A DNA stretch of 9,733 bases from Alistipes sp. (GCA_017559615.1 JAFYRB010000083.1:1-9733), one strand, 5' to 3'; counted from the first letter of the stretch, positions 1-6,866 are shown. The notes: generated from the sequence alone by a model not told the origin. Numbers and translations are program-made.

Positions 1-344
1 ACGTTAGCCTCACGTGCACGGTAGTCACCACCCTTGATAGTATCGTAGAATAGACGATATACAGAGTCGTTATCGTTCTGATAGTTCTTAGCAGCGTTGA
101 TACCACCCTGTGCAGCGATAGAGTGCGCACGACGTGGAGAGTCAGAGATGCAGAAAATCTTTACGTTGTAACCAAGCTCACCAAGTGAAGCAGCTGCAGA
201 AGCACCGCCAAGACCTGTACCTACAACGATAATATCCAACTTACGCTTATTAGCTGGGCTAACAACCTTGATAGCTGCCTTGTGGTTGCTCCACTTCTGG
301 GCCAACTCACCAGCTGGGGTTTTTGCGTCTAATTTATAAGCCAT
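1..344 (-). CDS. frdA: Fumarate reductase/succinate dehydrogenase flavoprotein subunit (sdhA/frdA), N-terminal part, cut by window edge
   Basis: Only the first 114 residues are in the window; the gene runs off at base 1. The ATG at 344 begins [10 protein letters not shown]. Visible are an FAD-binding dinucleotide motif VGTGLGG at about residues 41-47 and the segment [18 protein letters not shown] at 71-88, where His74 matches the histidine that binds FAD covalently in SdhA/FrdA. The protein is the catalytic flavoprotein of complex II, interconverting fumarate and succinate on the cytoplasmic face of the membrane. It follows the cytochrome b gene by 37 bases on the same strand, so the two are very likely cotranscribed (order C-A, with the iron-sulfur subunit B expected beyond the edge). 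In anaerobic Bacteroidales this enzyme normally works as a fumarate reductase; the direction here is inferred, not seen. Confidence 0.95.
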   Translation of the reverse strand, partial: MAYKLDAKTPAGELAQKWSNHKAAIKVVSPANKRKLDIIVVGTGLGGASAAASLGELGYNVKIFCISDSPRRAHSIAAQGGINAAKNYQNDNDSVYRLFYDTIKGGDYRAREAN

Positions 345-381
345 AATTATTTTTAATTTTTATTGTTTCCGAATCAAGATA

Positions 382-1089
382 TTACAATGCTGCCAAGAAC
401 TCGCCACTCTTAAGGAAGCAGAATACTGCAACAACTGCGAAGCCCAAGAAGATGAGTGTAGCAACTATGTTTGCTGCACACTTCAAGCGTGGGTACCAAG
501 TGTCGTTAGCCCAACCTACTGTCTGGAACATTGACCAAACACCGTGTGTGAGGTGGAACCACAACGCTGCGAACCATACGAGATAAAGAACTACGTTGTA
601 CCACTTTGAGAATGTAACCATCATAAGTGCAGCACCGCTTGTAGCAGCAATCTCATAGCCATCAACTACAGATGCGTGACCACCCATAATCTCAACAAGC
701 TGCATCTTTGACCAGAAGTGTACGAGGTGAAGACCAAGACCCAAGATTACGATAACGCCCAAAACGAGCATATTCTTAGATGACCAAGCAACACCCTTCT
801 CCTGAACGGTAACAGCATAACGCTGCTTACCACGAGCGCGGTAGTTGTCTACAGTAAGAATGAAGGCGTAAACGAAGTGTACGAGAACACCCAACGCCAA
901 AACTGCTGTACCTGCAAGAGCGTACCAGTTAGCACCCAAGAAAGCACAAATTGCATCATAACCCTCATAGCTAAAAAGCATTGTAAGGTTCATTGACATA
1001 TGGAAAAGAATAAAGAGTACGAGGAAGCATCCTGAAATACTCATAACAAGTTTCTTTCCCACTGATGAATTAGTTAAAAAACAGCTCAT
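382..1089 (-). CDS. frdC: Succinate dehydrogenase/fumarate reductase cytochrome b subunit (b558 family)
   Basis: This 235-residue membrane anchor of complex II carries heme b and exchanges electrons with the quinone pool for the flavoprotein encoded just downstream. Five hydrophobic segments are visible at about residues 13-35, 55-80, 107-127, 162-182 and 205-226. Histidines lie in or at the ends of four of them: His30, His71, His121/His124 and His179/His182. This pattern fits the diheme single-chain anchors of Wolinella FrdC and Bacillus SdhC. Length and order (C before A) match the Bacteroidota complex II operon. The start MSCFLTNSSVGKK places the conserved SSVGKK segment near the N-terminus, as usual. 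A promoter with an exact TAnnTTTG box lies about 95 bases upstream. Which histidines bind heme is inferred from family resemblance only. The gene is also named sdhC in many annotations. Confidence 0.93.
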   Translation of the reverse strand: MSCFLTNSSVGKKLVMSISGCFLVLFILFHMSMNLTMLFSYEGYDAICAFLGANWYALAGTAVLALGVLVHFVYAFILTVDNYRARGKQRYAVTVQEKGVAWSSKNMLVLGVIVILGLGLHLVHFWSKMQLVEIMGGHASVVDGYEIAATSGAALMMVTFSKWYNVVLYLVWFAALWFHLTHGVWSMFQTVGWANDTWYPRLKCAANIVATLIFLGFAVVAVFCFLKSGEFLAAL

Positions 1090-1172
1090 AGTGTAAAAAA
1101 TTTAGATTATATTTGTAAATAGTTTTGTCGATTATTGGGTACACAACGCTCAGTAGACATATCAAAACGCAA

Positions 1173-1188
1173 CTTTGCTACCGCAAAG
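1173..1188. repeat. Short inverted repeat at the frdC transcription start region
   Basis: A perfect 6-bp inverted repeat, CTTTGC-TACC-GCAAAG, covers the -7 box and probable start site of the frdC promoter. Its position would suit an operator for a repressor, but it is short and partly explained by the TTTG of the -7 box itself. No regulator is identified. Confidence 0.3.
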
Positions 1189-1214
1189 ATAACAATTGTT
1201 TGCATAATAACAAT
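1184..1214 (-). promoter_or_regulatory. Predicted promoter of the frdC-frdA operon
   Basis: Read on the minus strand, an exact -7 box TATCTTTG (1191-1184) matches the Bacteroidota consensus TAnnTTTG. A -33 element ATTG (1214-1211) lies 19 bp upstream. Transcription would start near 1176-1180, leaving a leader of roughly 90 bases before the frdC ATG at 1089. The site overlaps the divergent fau promoter. Motif-based prediction. Confidence 0.6.
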
Positions 1215-1229
1215 ACCAAAATAGGTTTT
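1199..1229 (+). promoter_or_regulatory. Predicted promoter of fau
   Basis: A -33 box TTTG (1199-1202) and a -7 box TAGGTTTT (1222-1229; seven of eight positions of TAnnTTTG) are separated by 19 bp. This would give a leader of about 45 bases before the fau ATG at 1282. The element interleaves with the minus-strand frdC promoter (1184-1214). Motif-based prediction. Confidence 0.55.
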
Positions 1230-1281
1230 TTACACGTTTATATTAAAGATTTTCGCGATTTTTCATAAAGATTACAACGTT

Positions 1282-1821
1282 ATGGAGGATAAAAAAGAGA
1301 TTCGACGCATTGTGCGTCAGCGCATAAAGGAGATGACTCCCGAGGCAAGAGAGAGTGCCGCTACGAAGATATTTCAAACCATAGAGTCACGCGATGAGTT
1401 TCAAGCCTCGCACTGCATAGCCCTCTTTGCTGCGATGGCCGATGAGGTGGCAACAGCAAAGGCACTACATAATTGGCTCAAGATGGGCAAGCACATCGTA
1501 GTTCCGAGGGTTGAGGGCGATGTTATGCGCTTCTATGACTACGCCCCTGAGCAGATGACAACGGGAGCCTTCGGCATTGAGGAGCCTACATCCGACACGG
1601 AGATACCCGCCGAGGCTATCGACCTTATGATTGTCCCTGCCCGCGCCTTCACACGCGAGGGTTTGCGCCTTGGACGTGGCGGAGGCTTCTACGATAAGTA
1701 TATGTCGCTTGAAGGATTCCGAGCCTATAAAATAGGCATTGCGTATGAGTGTCAGATATTCGACTCACTCCCCCACGCTCCGCACGACATAGCCGTTGAC
1801 GTAGTTATCACAGAGGCATAA
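1282..1821 (+). CDS. fau: 5-formyltetrahydrofolate cyclo-ligase (methenyltetrahydrofolate synthetase)
   Basis: This 179-residue cytoplasmic enzyme uses ATP to convert 5-formyl-THF to 5,10-methenyl-THF, returning stored folate to one-carbon metabolism. The family signature is clear: VPARAFTREGLRLGRGGGFYDKY at about residues 118-140, including the glycine-rich GRGGGFYDKY nucleotide-binding stretch. An upstream FGIEEP motif lies at 97-102, and a basic N-terminal helix (KKEIRRIVRQRIKEM) is typical of the family. The length is normal. The ATG at 1282 is preceded by a stop-rich AT-rich region and a predicted promoter, with no strong ribosome site. The gene stands alone on the plus strand, divergent from complex II and convergent with the sensor kinase gene. 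It is also called ygfA or MTHFS in other organisms. Confidence 0.93.
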   Translation: MEDKKEIRRIVRQRIKEMTPEARESAATKIFQTIESRDEFQASHCIALFAAMADEVATAKALHNWLKMGKHIVVPRVEGDVMRFYDYAPEQMTTGAFGIEEPTSDTEIPAEAIDLMIVPARAFTREGLRLGRGGGFYDKYMSLEGFRAYKIGIAYECQIFDSLPHAPHDIAVDVVITEA

Positions 1822-1829
1822 AAAAACAC

Positions 1830-1860
1830 AAAGGGTGTCCCGTATTATAGGACACCCTTT
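1830..1860. terminator. Bidirectional terminator between fau and the histidine kinase gene
   Basis: A perfect 11-bp stem, AAAGGGTGTCC / GGACACCCTTT, closes a 9-base loop. It sits 8 bases after the fau stop and 22 bases after the kinase stop, in the convergent gap. On the minus strand the stem is followed by GTGTTTTTT, a good U-tract. On the plus strand it is followed by ACTATCTTATT, a weaker one. It shares a 12-base core (AAGGGTGTCCCG) with the pyrB terminator at 4273-4302. Confidence 0.85.
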
Positions 1861-1882
1861 ACTATCTTATTATGCTGTCGCT

Positions 1883-2983
1883 TTATGCCTGAGGCAACTT
1901 AAATGTAAACTCCAAGCCGCCAACCTTACGATTCTTAACCGAGATATCGCCGCCGTGGAACAACACCGCATTCTTAACAATCGAGAGTCCAAGGCCCGTA
2001 CCTCCGAGCTTACGCGAACGTCCCTTGTCGATACGATAGAAACGCTCGAAGATATGTACGAGATGCTCCTCGTCGATACCGATACCATTATCCGAAACCG
2101 AGAGAGTGTAGAATCCCGAATCCTTATCCACAAGGCGGATATAGATATCACGGCCTCCAGAGTATGCTATTGCGTTGTCGGTCAAGTTCTTAAATATCGA
2201 CATAAGGAGTGTTGAGTTACCCTTAACCATAAGCTGGTCGGGAAGCTCAATATTCACTCTCATACGTTTGTCATCGGGCAACAACGCCACCTCCGAAGCT
2301 ATCTCATCGATAAGCGCGCGAAGGTCTACACTCTCGCAAACGATATGACTACTACCATCCTCAAGGCGCGTGATAGTCGACACATCCTGCAACAACTGCG
2401 TAAGACGCTGGCAGTGAGCATAACTCTTCTCGATAAACGACATACGCTCCTGCTCGCTCATATCCTTCGACGAAATCATAGTCTCGAGATAGCCCTGAAT
2501 AGCCGCTACGGGAGTCTTAAGCTCGTGGTTGATATTATTTGTAAGCTGGCGCTTTATGCGCAACTTCTCCTGCTGCTCGTGGAGAGCCTTATCGTGCTCA
2601 CGCTCCACATCACTCGAAGCCTGACGAAGACGACCATAAAGGTCAATAATATGGCGCGAGAGGTCACCAAGTTCGTCGTTTGCAAACTCTGGCATAGAGT
2701 CCAAATCTGCACCATTCTCCATAGCCTGTGCTGCACGTGCCAAGCTGCGAAGGTTGCGACTAAGACGCAATGCAAGGAGTAGTGCTATCATAACCGTGGC
2801 AACTGCGACACCTATAATAGCATAGAATATCACCATATCGAGCACATTCTCGCTATTTAGATGGCTCAACAACGAGTAACGATAGATGATAAAACCTCCA
2901 ATGAGCGACAATATAAGCATCGTAAGTAGCAGATACATACTGCCACGATAGCTAAATACTTTAGTCTTCGAATCCATAGCCAT
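1883..2983 (-). CDS. Membrane sensor histidine kinase of a two-component system
   Basis: This 366-residue kinase has two transmembrane helices (about 15-36 and 50-73) separated by only about 13 residues. A HAMP-like linker (about 72-124) and a short coiled coil follow. The dimerization domain has an H-box NINHELKTPVA whose His153 is the phosphorylated residue. The ATPase domain shows an N-box (FKNLTDNAIAYS, 264-275), DNGIGI (298-303), FERFYRID (312-319) and GGTGLGLSIV (327-336). All catalytic motifs are intact. The gene starts inside the end of the response regulator gene; ATG at 2983 or 2977 (overlap 23 or 17 bases) are equally plausible. It should phosphorylate that regulator at Asp53. The architecture resembles PhoR-like kinases, but the near-absence of a periplasmic sensing loop means the signal cannot be named. 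Confidence 0.93.
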   Translation of the reverse strand: MAMDSKTKVFSYRGSMYLLLTMLILSLIGGFIIYRYSLLSHLNSENVLDMVIFYAIIGVAVATVMIALLLALRLSRNLRSLARAAQAMENGADLDSMPEFANDELGDLSRHIIDLYGRLRQASSDVEREHDKALHEQQEKLRIKRQLTNNINHELKTPVAAIQGYLETMISSKDMSEQERMSFIEKSYAHCQRLTQLLQDVSTITRLEDGSSHIVCESVDLRALIDEIASEVALLPDDKRMRVNIELPDQLMVKGNSTLLMSIFKNLTDNAIAYSGGRDIYIRLVDKDSGFYTLSVSDNGIGIDEEHLVHIFERFYRIDKGRSRKLGGTGLGLSIVKNAVLFHGGDISVKNRKVGGLEFTFKLPQA

Positions 2984-3653
2984 ATCCTGTACGTGTTATA
3001 ATGTGATTTCCATAATTACGCAACTTCTTGCGCATACGTGTGATATTTACATCTATTGTACGGTCGAGTACCACCACCTCATCGCTCCATACGTGACGCA
3101 TAATCTGCTCACGCGAAAGTATCGTGCCACGGTTAGAGAGCAGTAGCGACAATATATCAAACTCTTTGCGCGTAAGCTGAACCTCTTCGCCATCCACAAA
3201 GCAGCGCTTATTGAGGGTATTAACCTCCAGACCTTCATAGCGTATAACGTTATCCGACTGCTGCTCGGGCGTTACGCTACGCTTGGTGCGACGTAGCACG
3301 CTACGCACACGTGCCAAGACCTCGGCGATGGAGTATGGCTTTGCGATGTAGTCATCAGCACCCATATCGAGTCCCTTAATCTTATCATCCTCGCCATCGA
3401 GGGCCGAGCAGAAGATAATAGGGATCTCCGAGGTATCGGGGCGTTTCTTGAGGATACGTGCAAGACCAAAGCCACTCAACTCCCCCATCATAATATCGAG
3501 AATTATAAGGCTCATATCCTTTATGTCGATAGCCAGCACCTCCTCGGCACTATATGCCGTGGTGACCTCATAACCCTCCTTCTCGAGGTTAAACTTTAGG
3601 ATTTCGCATAGCGACTCCTCGTCGTCAACAACCAAAATTTTGTACTTACTCAT
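2961..3653 (-). CDS. OmpR/PhoB-family response regulator transcription factor
   Basis: This 230-residue two-domain protein is the partner of the overlapping histidine kinase. The receiver domain (about 5-120) has the acidic pair Asp10-Asp11, the phosphoacceptor Asp53 in LIILDIMMGELSG, Ser83 in the switch position of FCSALDG, and Lys105 in AKPYSIAEVLARV. A short linker (about 123-136) leads to a winged-helix DNA-binding domain (137-228), recognisable by LTRKEFDILSLLL, REQIMRHVW, DRTIDVNITRMRKKL and the C-terminal wing TRTGYGYGF. All key residues are present and the length is typical. Its gene is first in the pair and has a predicted promoter 36 bases upstream. The target genes are unknown; the regulator may act on its own operon or on the neighbouring secreted-protein gene, which is only inference. 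Confidence 0.94.
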   Translation of the reverse strand: MSKYKILVVDDEESLCEILKFNLEKEGYEVTTAYSAEEVLAIDIKDMSLIILDIMMGELSGFGLARILKKRPDTSEIPIIFCSALDGEDDKIKGLDMGADDYIAKPYSIAEVLARVRSVLRRTKRSVTPEQQSDNVIRYEGLEVNTLNKRCFVDGEEVQLTRKEFDILSLLLSNRGTILSREQIMRHVWSDEVVVLDRTIDVNITRMRKKLRNYGNHIITRTGYGYGFED

Positions 3654-3688
3654 ACTATATTCAAGGCCATATCAACCCATCAATAATA

Positions 3689-3720
3689 CAAATATAGCAA
3701 AATTTCTAATACCGAGCAAC
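3689..3720 (-). promoter_or_regulatory. Predicted promoter of the response regulator-kinase operon
   Basis: On the minus strand an exact -7 box TATATTTG (3696-3689) is preceded by GTTG (3720-3717) with 20 bp between them, matching the Bacteroidota pattern. The start site would be near 3682, about 30 bases before the regulator ATG at 3653. No terminator hairpin is visible between the upstream small gene and this promoter, so read-through could also feed the operon. Confidence 0.5.
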
Positions 3721-3736
3721 AAATTTCCTAAAATAA

Positions 3737-4129
3737 TCACTCCTTAGCACCACTTAGGCGCTCCTGATACATAAGTCGCGTTGTGATACCCTCGGTAATC
3801 TCCTCCGACGAAGTGACCTCCTTCACAAAGATAAGGGTTGTTGTGACATCAATATCGCTCTTATCCCACATATCCTGCGAGAAGTTTTTTCTATCGCCGA
3901 CATAGCGCCATCCTCTTTCCGACATATAGTTCATCGCACCGATAGAGGTACGAAAGTAGATAGCCTTGCCACTCTCATCCACAAGGGTATTCTTCGACAA
4001 CGAACTTTGACCATAGTCAATCTGCGAGTATGAGGCACCCGAGAGCGCACAATATACGACATAAGGCTCCGCGGCAAAGGCCACCATAGAGAGCATCAGT
4101 GAAACGAGAAGTGTAGTAATTTTTCTCAT
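3737..4129 (-). CDS. Small secreted (periplasmic) protein of unknown function
   Basis: This 130-residue protein has a clear signal peptide: basic MRK, a hydrophobic core TLLVSLMLSMV and an AFA-AE signal peptidase I site after about residue 19. There is no lipobox cysteine, so a soluble periplasmic or secreted product is expected, of about 111 residues. The mature part has one cysteine (Cys27) and no membrane segment. A central motif, TSIGAMNYMSERGWRYV (about 62-78), resembles the LNYM..GW.yV element found in many small Bacteroidales secreted hypotheticals; the segment DVTTTLIFVKEV (94-105) reads as a beta strand. I do not recognise a family with a known function. The gene lies between the pyrB terminator and the two-component operon, on the same strand as both. 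A real gene is supported by the signal peptide, the good start and an upstream -7 box. Confidence 0.8.
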   Translation of the reverse strand: MRKITTLLVSLMLSMVAFAAEPYVVYCALSGASYSQIDYGQSSLSKNTLVDESGKAIYFRTSIGAMNYMSERGWRYVGDRKNFSQDMWDKSDIDVTTTLIFVKEVTSSEEITEGITTRLMYQERLSGAKE

Positions 4130-4173
4130 AGCATTTAAGGTTTTAAAGTGTTAATAGTTATTGTTTGCTATAA

Positions 4174-4181
4174 CAAATTTA
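4174..4181 (-). promoter_or_regulatory. Possible -7 promoter box of the small secreted-protein gene
   Basis: TAAATTTG on the minus strand matches TAnnTTTG exactly and would give a leader of about 40 bases before the ATG at 4129. No convincing TTTG-like -33 element is found 19-21 bp upstream (the region reads GAGATAG), so this is a weaker prediction than the other promoters here. Confidence 0.35.
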
Positions 4182-4272
4182 CCACACATCCACGCCATCT
4201 CTATCTCACCCCGCGGCGAAAGAGAAACATTGAGGGGCGAAGCAACATTTCTTAGGTGTGAAGCGGAAATAA

Positions 4273-4302
4273 ATAAGGGCATCCCTCGCGGGACACCCTT
4301 AT
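4273..4302 (-). terminator. Terminator of the pyrF-pyrE-pyrB unit
   Basis: An imperfect hairpin follows the pyrB stop by 22 bases. Outer arms ATAAGGG/CCCTTAT and inner arms TCCC/GGGA are separated by two mismatched positions, with a TCGC loop. Downstream on the minus strand the sequence is T-rich (TTTATTTCC). It shares the core AAGGGTGTCCCG with the terminator at 1830-1860. Confidence 0.7.
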
Positions 4303-4324
4303 ATTTATACCAACAAGAGTTGAA

Positions 4325-5392
4325 CTATTTTGCCTCCGACTCACAATATACACATCTCACAACGCCATCCACATTCTCGAATCGTGGGCGCACAGGCTCA
4401 AGATTTGAGATACAGAGTGGATTAGGACATTTGCAACCCATCGCTGTGCCGTGCTGTTCGAAGTGCTTGTCGCCCTCCTTCTGCCACTGCAATAGCTTAA
4501 GGATAAGTGCCATACGTACAAACTTACCATTCTCAACCTGACGGAAGTATGCGGCACGTGGATCAGCATCTACGTCGATAGCAATCTCGTTAACGCGTGG
4601 CAATGGATGAAGAACTGCCATACGCTCCTTCGCAAGACGCATCTTCTCGGCATCCAACACGAAGCAATCCTTAACACGCTCATACTCATCAAGGTCGGTA
4701 AAACGCTCCTGCTGAACACGTGTCATATAGAGTATATCTACCTCACCAATAACGCTCTCGATGTCATTAGACTCACGGTACTCAACACCCAAGCGGTCGA
4801 AAACATCGCGCTTGATGTAGTCTGGAAGAGCCAACTCTGGAGGCGAGATAAGCACAAACTTCGTATTCTCGTAGCGCGTCATAGCCTTGATAAGTGAGTG
4901 TACGGTACGGCCATACTTCAAATCACCAACAAGACCTATCGTAAGGTTATTCAACGTTCCAAGCTCGCGCTTGATAGTAAGAAGGTCGGTCATCGTCTGC
5001 GTTGGGTGGCTATGTGAGCCGTCACCAGCGTTGATGATAGGTGTCGACGACACCTCCGTAGCAGCGAGTGGCGCACCTTCAACCTTGTGGCGCATAGCGA
5101 TGATATCGGCAAAGCAGTTGATAACACGTACAGTATCCTGCACAGTTTCGCCCTTTGATACCGACGATGACTTGGCATCGGCGAAACCAAGAACGTTACC
5201 ACCAAGCTCCATCATAGCAGCGGTGAAACTCAAGCGTGTGCGCGTACTTGGCTCGTAGAACAACGTTGCGAGCTTCTTGCCACGACACACCTCGCTATAC
5301 TGCTCGCGGTTGGCGATGATATCCTCCGCCACGGCAATAATCTCGGCAATCTCGCCTACCGAGAGGTCTGTAGGGTCTATCAAATGCTTCAT
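4325..5392 (-). CDS. pyrB: Aspartate carbamoyltransferase catalytic chain with a fused PyrI-type zinc domain
   Basis: This 355-residue enzyme condenses carbamoyl phosphate with aspartate to carbamoyl-aspartate, the first committed step to UMP. The catalytic part (1 to about 303) is close to E. coli PyrB. It has the carbamoyl-phosphate loop STRTR (49-53), the 80s loop SSSVSKGET (75-83, Lys80), the region around Arg101-His102, HPTQT (129-133), [12 protein letters not shown] (156-167), TRVQQERF (224-231) and [10 protein letters not shown] (262-271). After a short linker, residues 320-350 read CKCPNPLC...CVYC, with Cys322, Cys327, Cys347 and Cys350. This matches the zinc-binding C-terminal domain of the regulatory chain PyrI (CPNSNCISHAEP...CKYC in E. 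coli), but PyrI's nucleotide-binding N-terminal domain is absent. The E. coli catalytic chain is about 311 residues, so the extension is real added sequence in one uninterrupted frame. It is third in the pyrF-pyrE-pyrB unit, 20 bases after pyrE. Confidence 0.95.
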   Translation of the reverse strand: MKHLIDPTDLSVGEIAEIIAVAEDIIANREQYSEVCRGKKLATLFYEPSTRTRLSFTAAMMELGGNVLGFADAKSSSVSKGETVQDTVRVINCFADIIAMRHKVEGAPLAATEVSSTPIINAGDGSHSHPTQTMTDLLTIKRELGTLNNLTIGLVGDLKYGRTVHSLIKAMTRYENTKFVLISPPELALPDYIKRDVFDRLGVEYRESNDIESVIGEVDILYMTRVQQERFTDLDEYERVKDCFVLDAEKMRLAKERMAVLHPLPRVNEIAIDVDADPRAAYFRQVENGKFVRMALILKLLQWQKEGDKHFEQHGTAMGCKCPNPLCISNLEPVRPRFENVDGVVRCVYCESEAK

Positions 5393-5412
5393 TTAATTGT
5401 CGGTGTTTGTGA

Positions 5413-6042
5413 TTACTTAATCCAAGACTCGTCTGATGGGTTGTTGCGGAACTTAAGGATACGCTCCTTATCCTCTGGCTTGATGTAACCCTCCTCGGCT
5501 GCAACCTCTACCAAAGCATCGAGGTTCGAGAGAGAGTAGTTCTTAGCCTCGGCAGCAGCAAGACGATCCAAGCCCTTCTGCATACCATAAGTGAAGATGC
5601 TCACAATACCGAGAACATCAGCACCTGCATTACGCAAAGCCTCAACAACCTCGATACAGCTACCACCTGTTGAGATAAGGTCCTCAACAACAACTACCTT
5701 CTGGCCCTTCTCCAACTTACCCTCGATCTGGTTACCACGACCGTGGTCCTTAGAGCCAGAACGAACATAACCCATAGGGAGGTTAAGGATTGTAGCAGTG
5801 ATAGCAGCGTGTGCGATACCCGCAGTCGATGTACCCATCAACACCTCTACCTCTGGGTAGTGCTTACGAATAAGCTCTGCAAGGCCCTCCTCCACGTGGT
5901 TACGAACCTCAGGAGCTGTGAGAGTCAAACGGTTGTCGCAATAGATAGGGCTCTTAATACCACTTGCCCAAGTAAAAGGCTGCTCTGGACGCAAAAATAC
6001 AGCACCAATAGAGAGCAAATCTTTAGCAATCTTCTTTTCCAT
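5413..6042 (-). CDS. pyrE: Orotate phosphoribosyltransferase
   Basis: This 209-residue cytoplasmic enzyme transfers the phosphoribosyl group of PRPP to orotate, giving OMP. The PRPP-binding motif [13 protein letters not shown] is at residues 116-128, and the flexible catalytic loop [12 protein letters not shown] at 97-108. The orotate-binding N-terminal segment [16 protein letters not shown] (23-38) is also present. All are intact and the length is normal. The gene sits 31 bases after pyrF and 20 bases before pyrB on the same strand, with no terminator in either gap, so the three should share a transcript. Its product OMP is the substrate of the neighbouring PyrF; the pair performs the two steps that are fused in eukaryotic UMP synthase. 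Confidence 0.96.
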   Translation of the reverse strand: MEKKIAKDLLSIGAVFLRPEQPFTWASGIKSPIYCDNRLTLTAPEVRNHVEEGLAELIRKHYPEVEVLMGTSTAGIAHAAITATILNLPMGYVRSGSKDHGRGNQIEGKLEKGQKVVVVEDLISTGGSCIEVVEALRNAGADVLGIVSIFTYGMQKGLDRLAAAEAKNYSLSNLDALVEVAAEEGYIKPEDKERILKFRNNPSDESWIK

Positions 6043-6073
6043 AATATCTTCGTTTTTAATTATTTACAATTCA

Positions 6074-6775
6074 TTACTCTGCGAACTCACGCATACAACG
6101 CTCATAAGCTGCAACAGGATCATCAGCAGCCGTAATAGGACGACCAACAACGATAAAGTCCGAGCCAATCTCCTTCGCACGCTCTGGAGTAGTTACACGC
6201 ACCTGATCGCCGACATCACCATCTGCAAAGCGAACACCAGGTGTTACGGTCATAAACTCTGCGCCGCACGCCTCCTTTACCATAGCCGCCTCAAGTGGAG
6301 AGCATACTACGCCATCCAAGCCCGCAGCCTTTGCATTCTCGGCATACTTAACGATAGTGTCGTTGATAGATGCACCGATGAGAAGTTCCTTCTGCATACG
6401 CTCCTCCGAGGTAGATGTGAGCTGTGTAACAGCGATAAGGAGTGGACGTGTGCCATCCTCACGTGTAAGGCCCTCGATAGCAGCCTTCATCATATCTACG
6501 GTACCCGCAGCGTGAACATTGGTCATATCAACATCCAAGTTACGCAATACCGACATAGCCTTCTTTACGGTATTTGGAATATCGTGAAGCTTGAGGTCGA
6601 GGAAGATACGGTGACCACGCTCCTTGATAGTGCGTACAATCTCTGGGCCCTCAGCATAGAAGAGCTCCATACCAATCTTCACGAATGGCTTACGGCCTGT
6701 GAACTTATCCAAGAAGTTGAGTGTCTGCTCCTTGCTGCTGAAATCGCAAGCAATAATTACATCACGTTTGCTCAT
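6074..6775 (-). CDS. pyrF: Orotidine 5'-phosphate decarboxylase
   Basis: This 233-residue TIM-barrel enzyme decarboxylates OMP to UMP, the last step of the de novo pathway. The catalytic Asp-Lys-Asp array is in [13 protein letters not shown] (Asp60, Lys62, Asp65), with the partner Lys33 in [15 protein letters not shown] (9-14), TPGVR (178-182) and the phosphate-gripper GRPIT (211-215) complete the active site. The length and the [10 protein letters not shown] form place it in the E. coli/B. subtilis-type group rather than the longer (about 270-residue) second group. It is the first gene of the pyrF-pyrE-pyrB unit, about 50 bases downstream of a well-formed promoter. Confidence 0.96.
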   Translation of the reverse strand: MSKRDVIIACDFSSKEQTLNFLDKFTGRKPFVKIGMELFYAEGPEIVRTIKERGHRIFLDLKLHDIPNTVKKAMSVLRNLDVDMTNVHAAGTVDMMKAAIEGLTREDGTRPLLIAVTQLTSTSEERMQKELLIGASINDTIVKYAENAKAAGLDGVVCSPLEAAMVKEACGAEFMTVTPGVRFADGDVGDQVRVTTPERAKEIGSDFIVVGRPITAADDPVAAYERCMREFAE

Positions 6776-6835
6776 AATTATATAGTTTTTTATATTGTTG
6801 TTCTACATTCGGTGCACGAATCGCACTTTATTCTA

Positions 6836-6866
6836 CAAAGTTAGAAAAAAATATTGAGATATCAAC
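6836..6866 (-). promoter_or_regulatory. Predicted promoter of pyrF-pyrE-pyrB
   Basis: On the minus strand, an exact -7 box TAACTTTG (6843-6836) lies 19 bp downstream of GTTG (6866-6863). The predicted start near 6828-6832 leaves a leader of about 55 bases before the pyrF ATG. The leader shows no convincing terminator-antiterminator pair or PyrR-like structure. A terminator upstream (6963-7003) separates this unit from pyrD. Confidence 0.6.

Noticed and set aside
1108..1115. TATATTTG on the plus strand as an alternative fau promoter
   Set aside because: It matches the -7 consensus, but no TTTG-like element lies 19-21 bp upstream, and it would give a leader of about 160 bases. The pair at 1199-1229 is better.
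1835..2215. Plus-strand open frame opposite the end of the histidine kinase
   Set aside because: It starts inside the terminator hairpin and lies over the conserved ATPase domain of the kinase; no domain is seen.
4325..4440. The PyrB cysteine-rich tail as a frameshift artefact joining a pyrI remnant
   Set aside because: The frame is continuous from the catalytic domain through the zinc motif, the linker is short and clean, and all four cysteines are kept, which argues for a maintained domain. Resequencing would settle it.
4161..4541. Plus-strand open frame across the pyrB terminator
   Set aside because: Its coding part overlaps the PyrB zinc domain antisense and the terminator hairpin; the protein has no recognisable features.
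6776..6835. Possible attenuator or PyrR-binding structure in the pyrF leader
   Set aside because: Only a 4-bp GTGC/GCAC pairing is visible, with no T-run or alternative stem.
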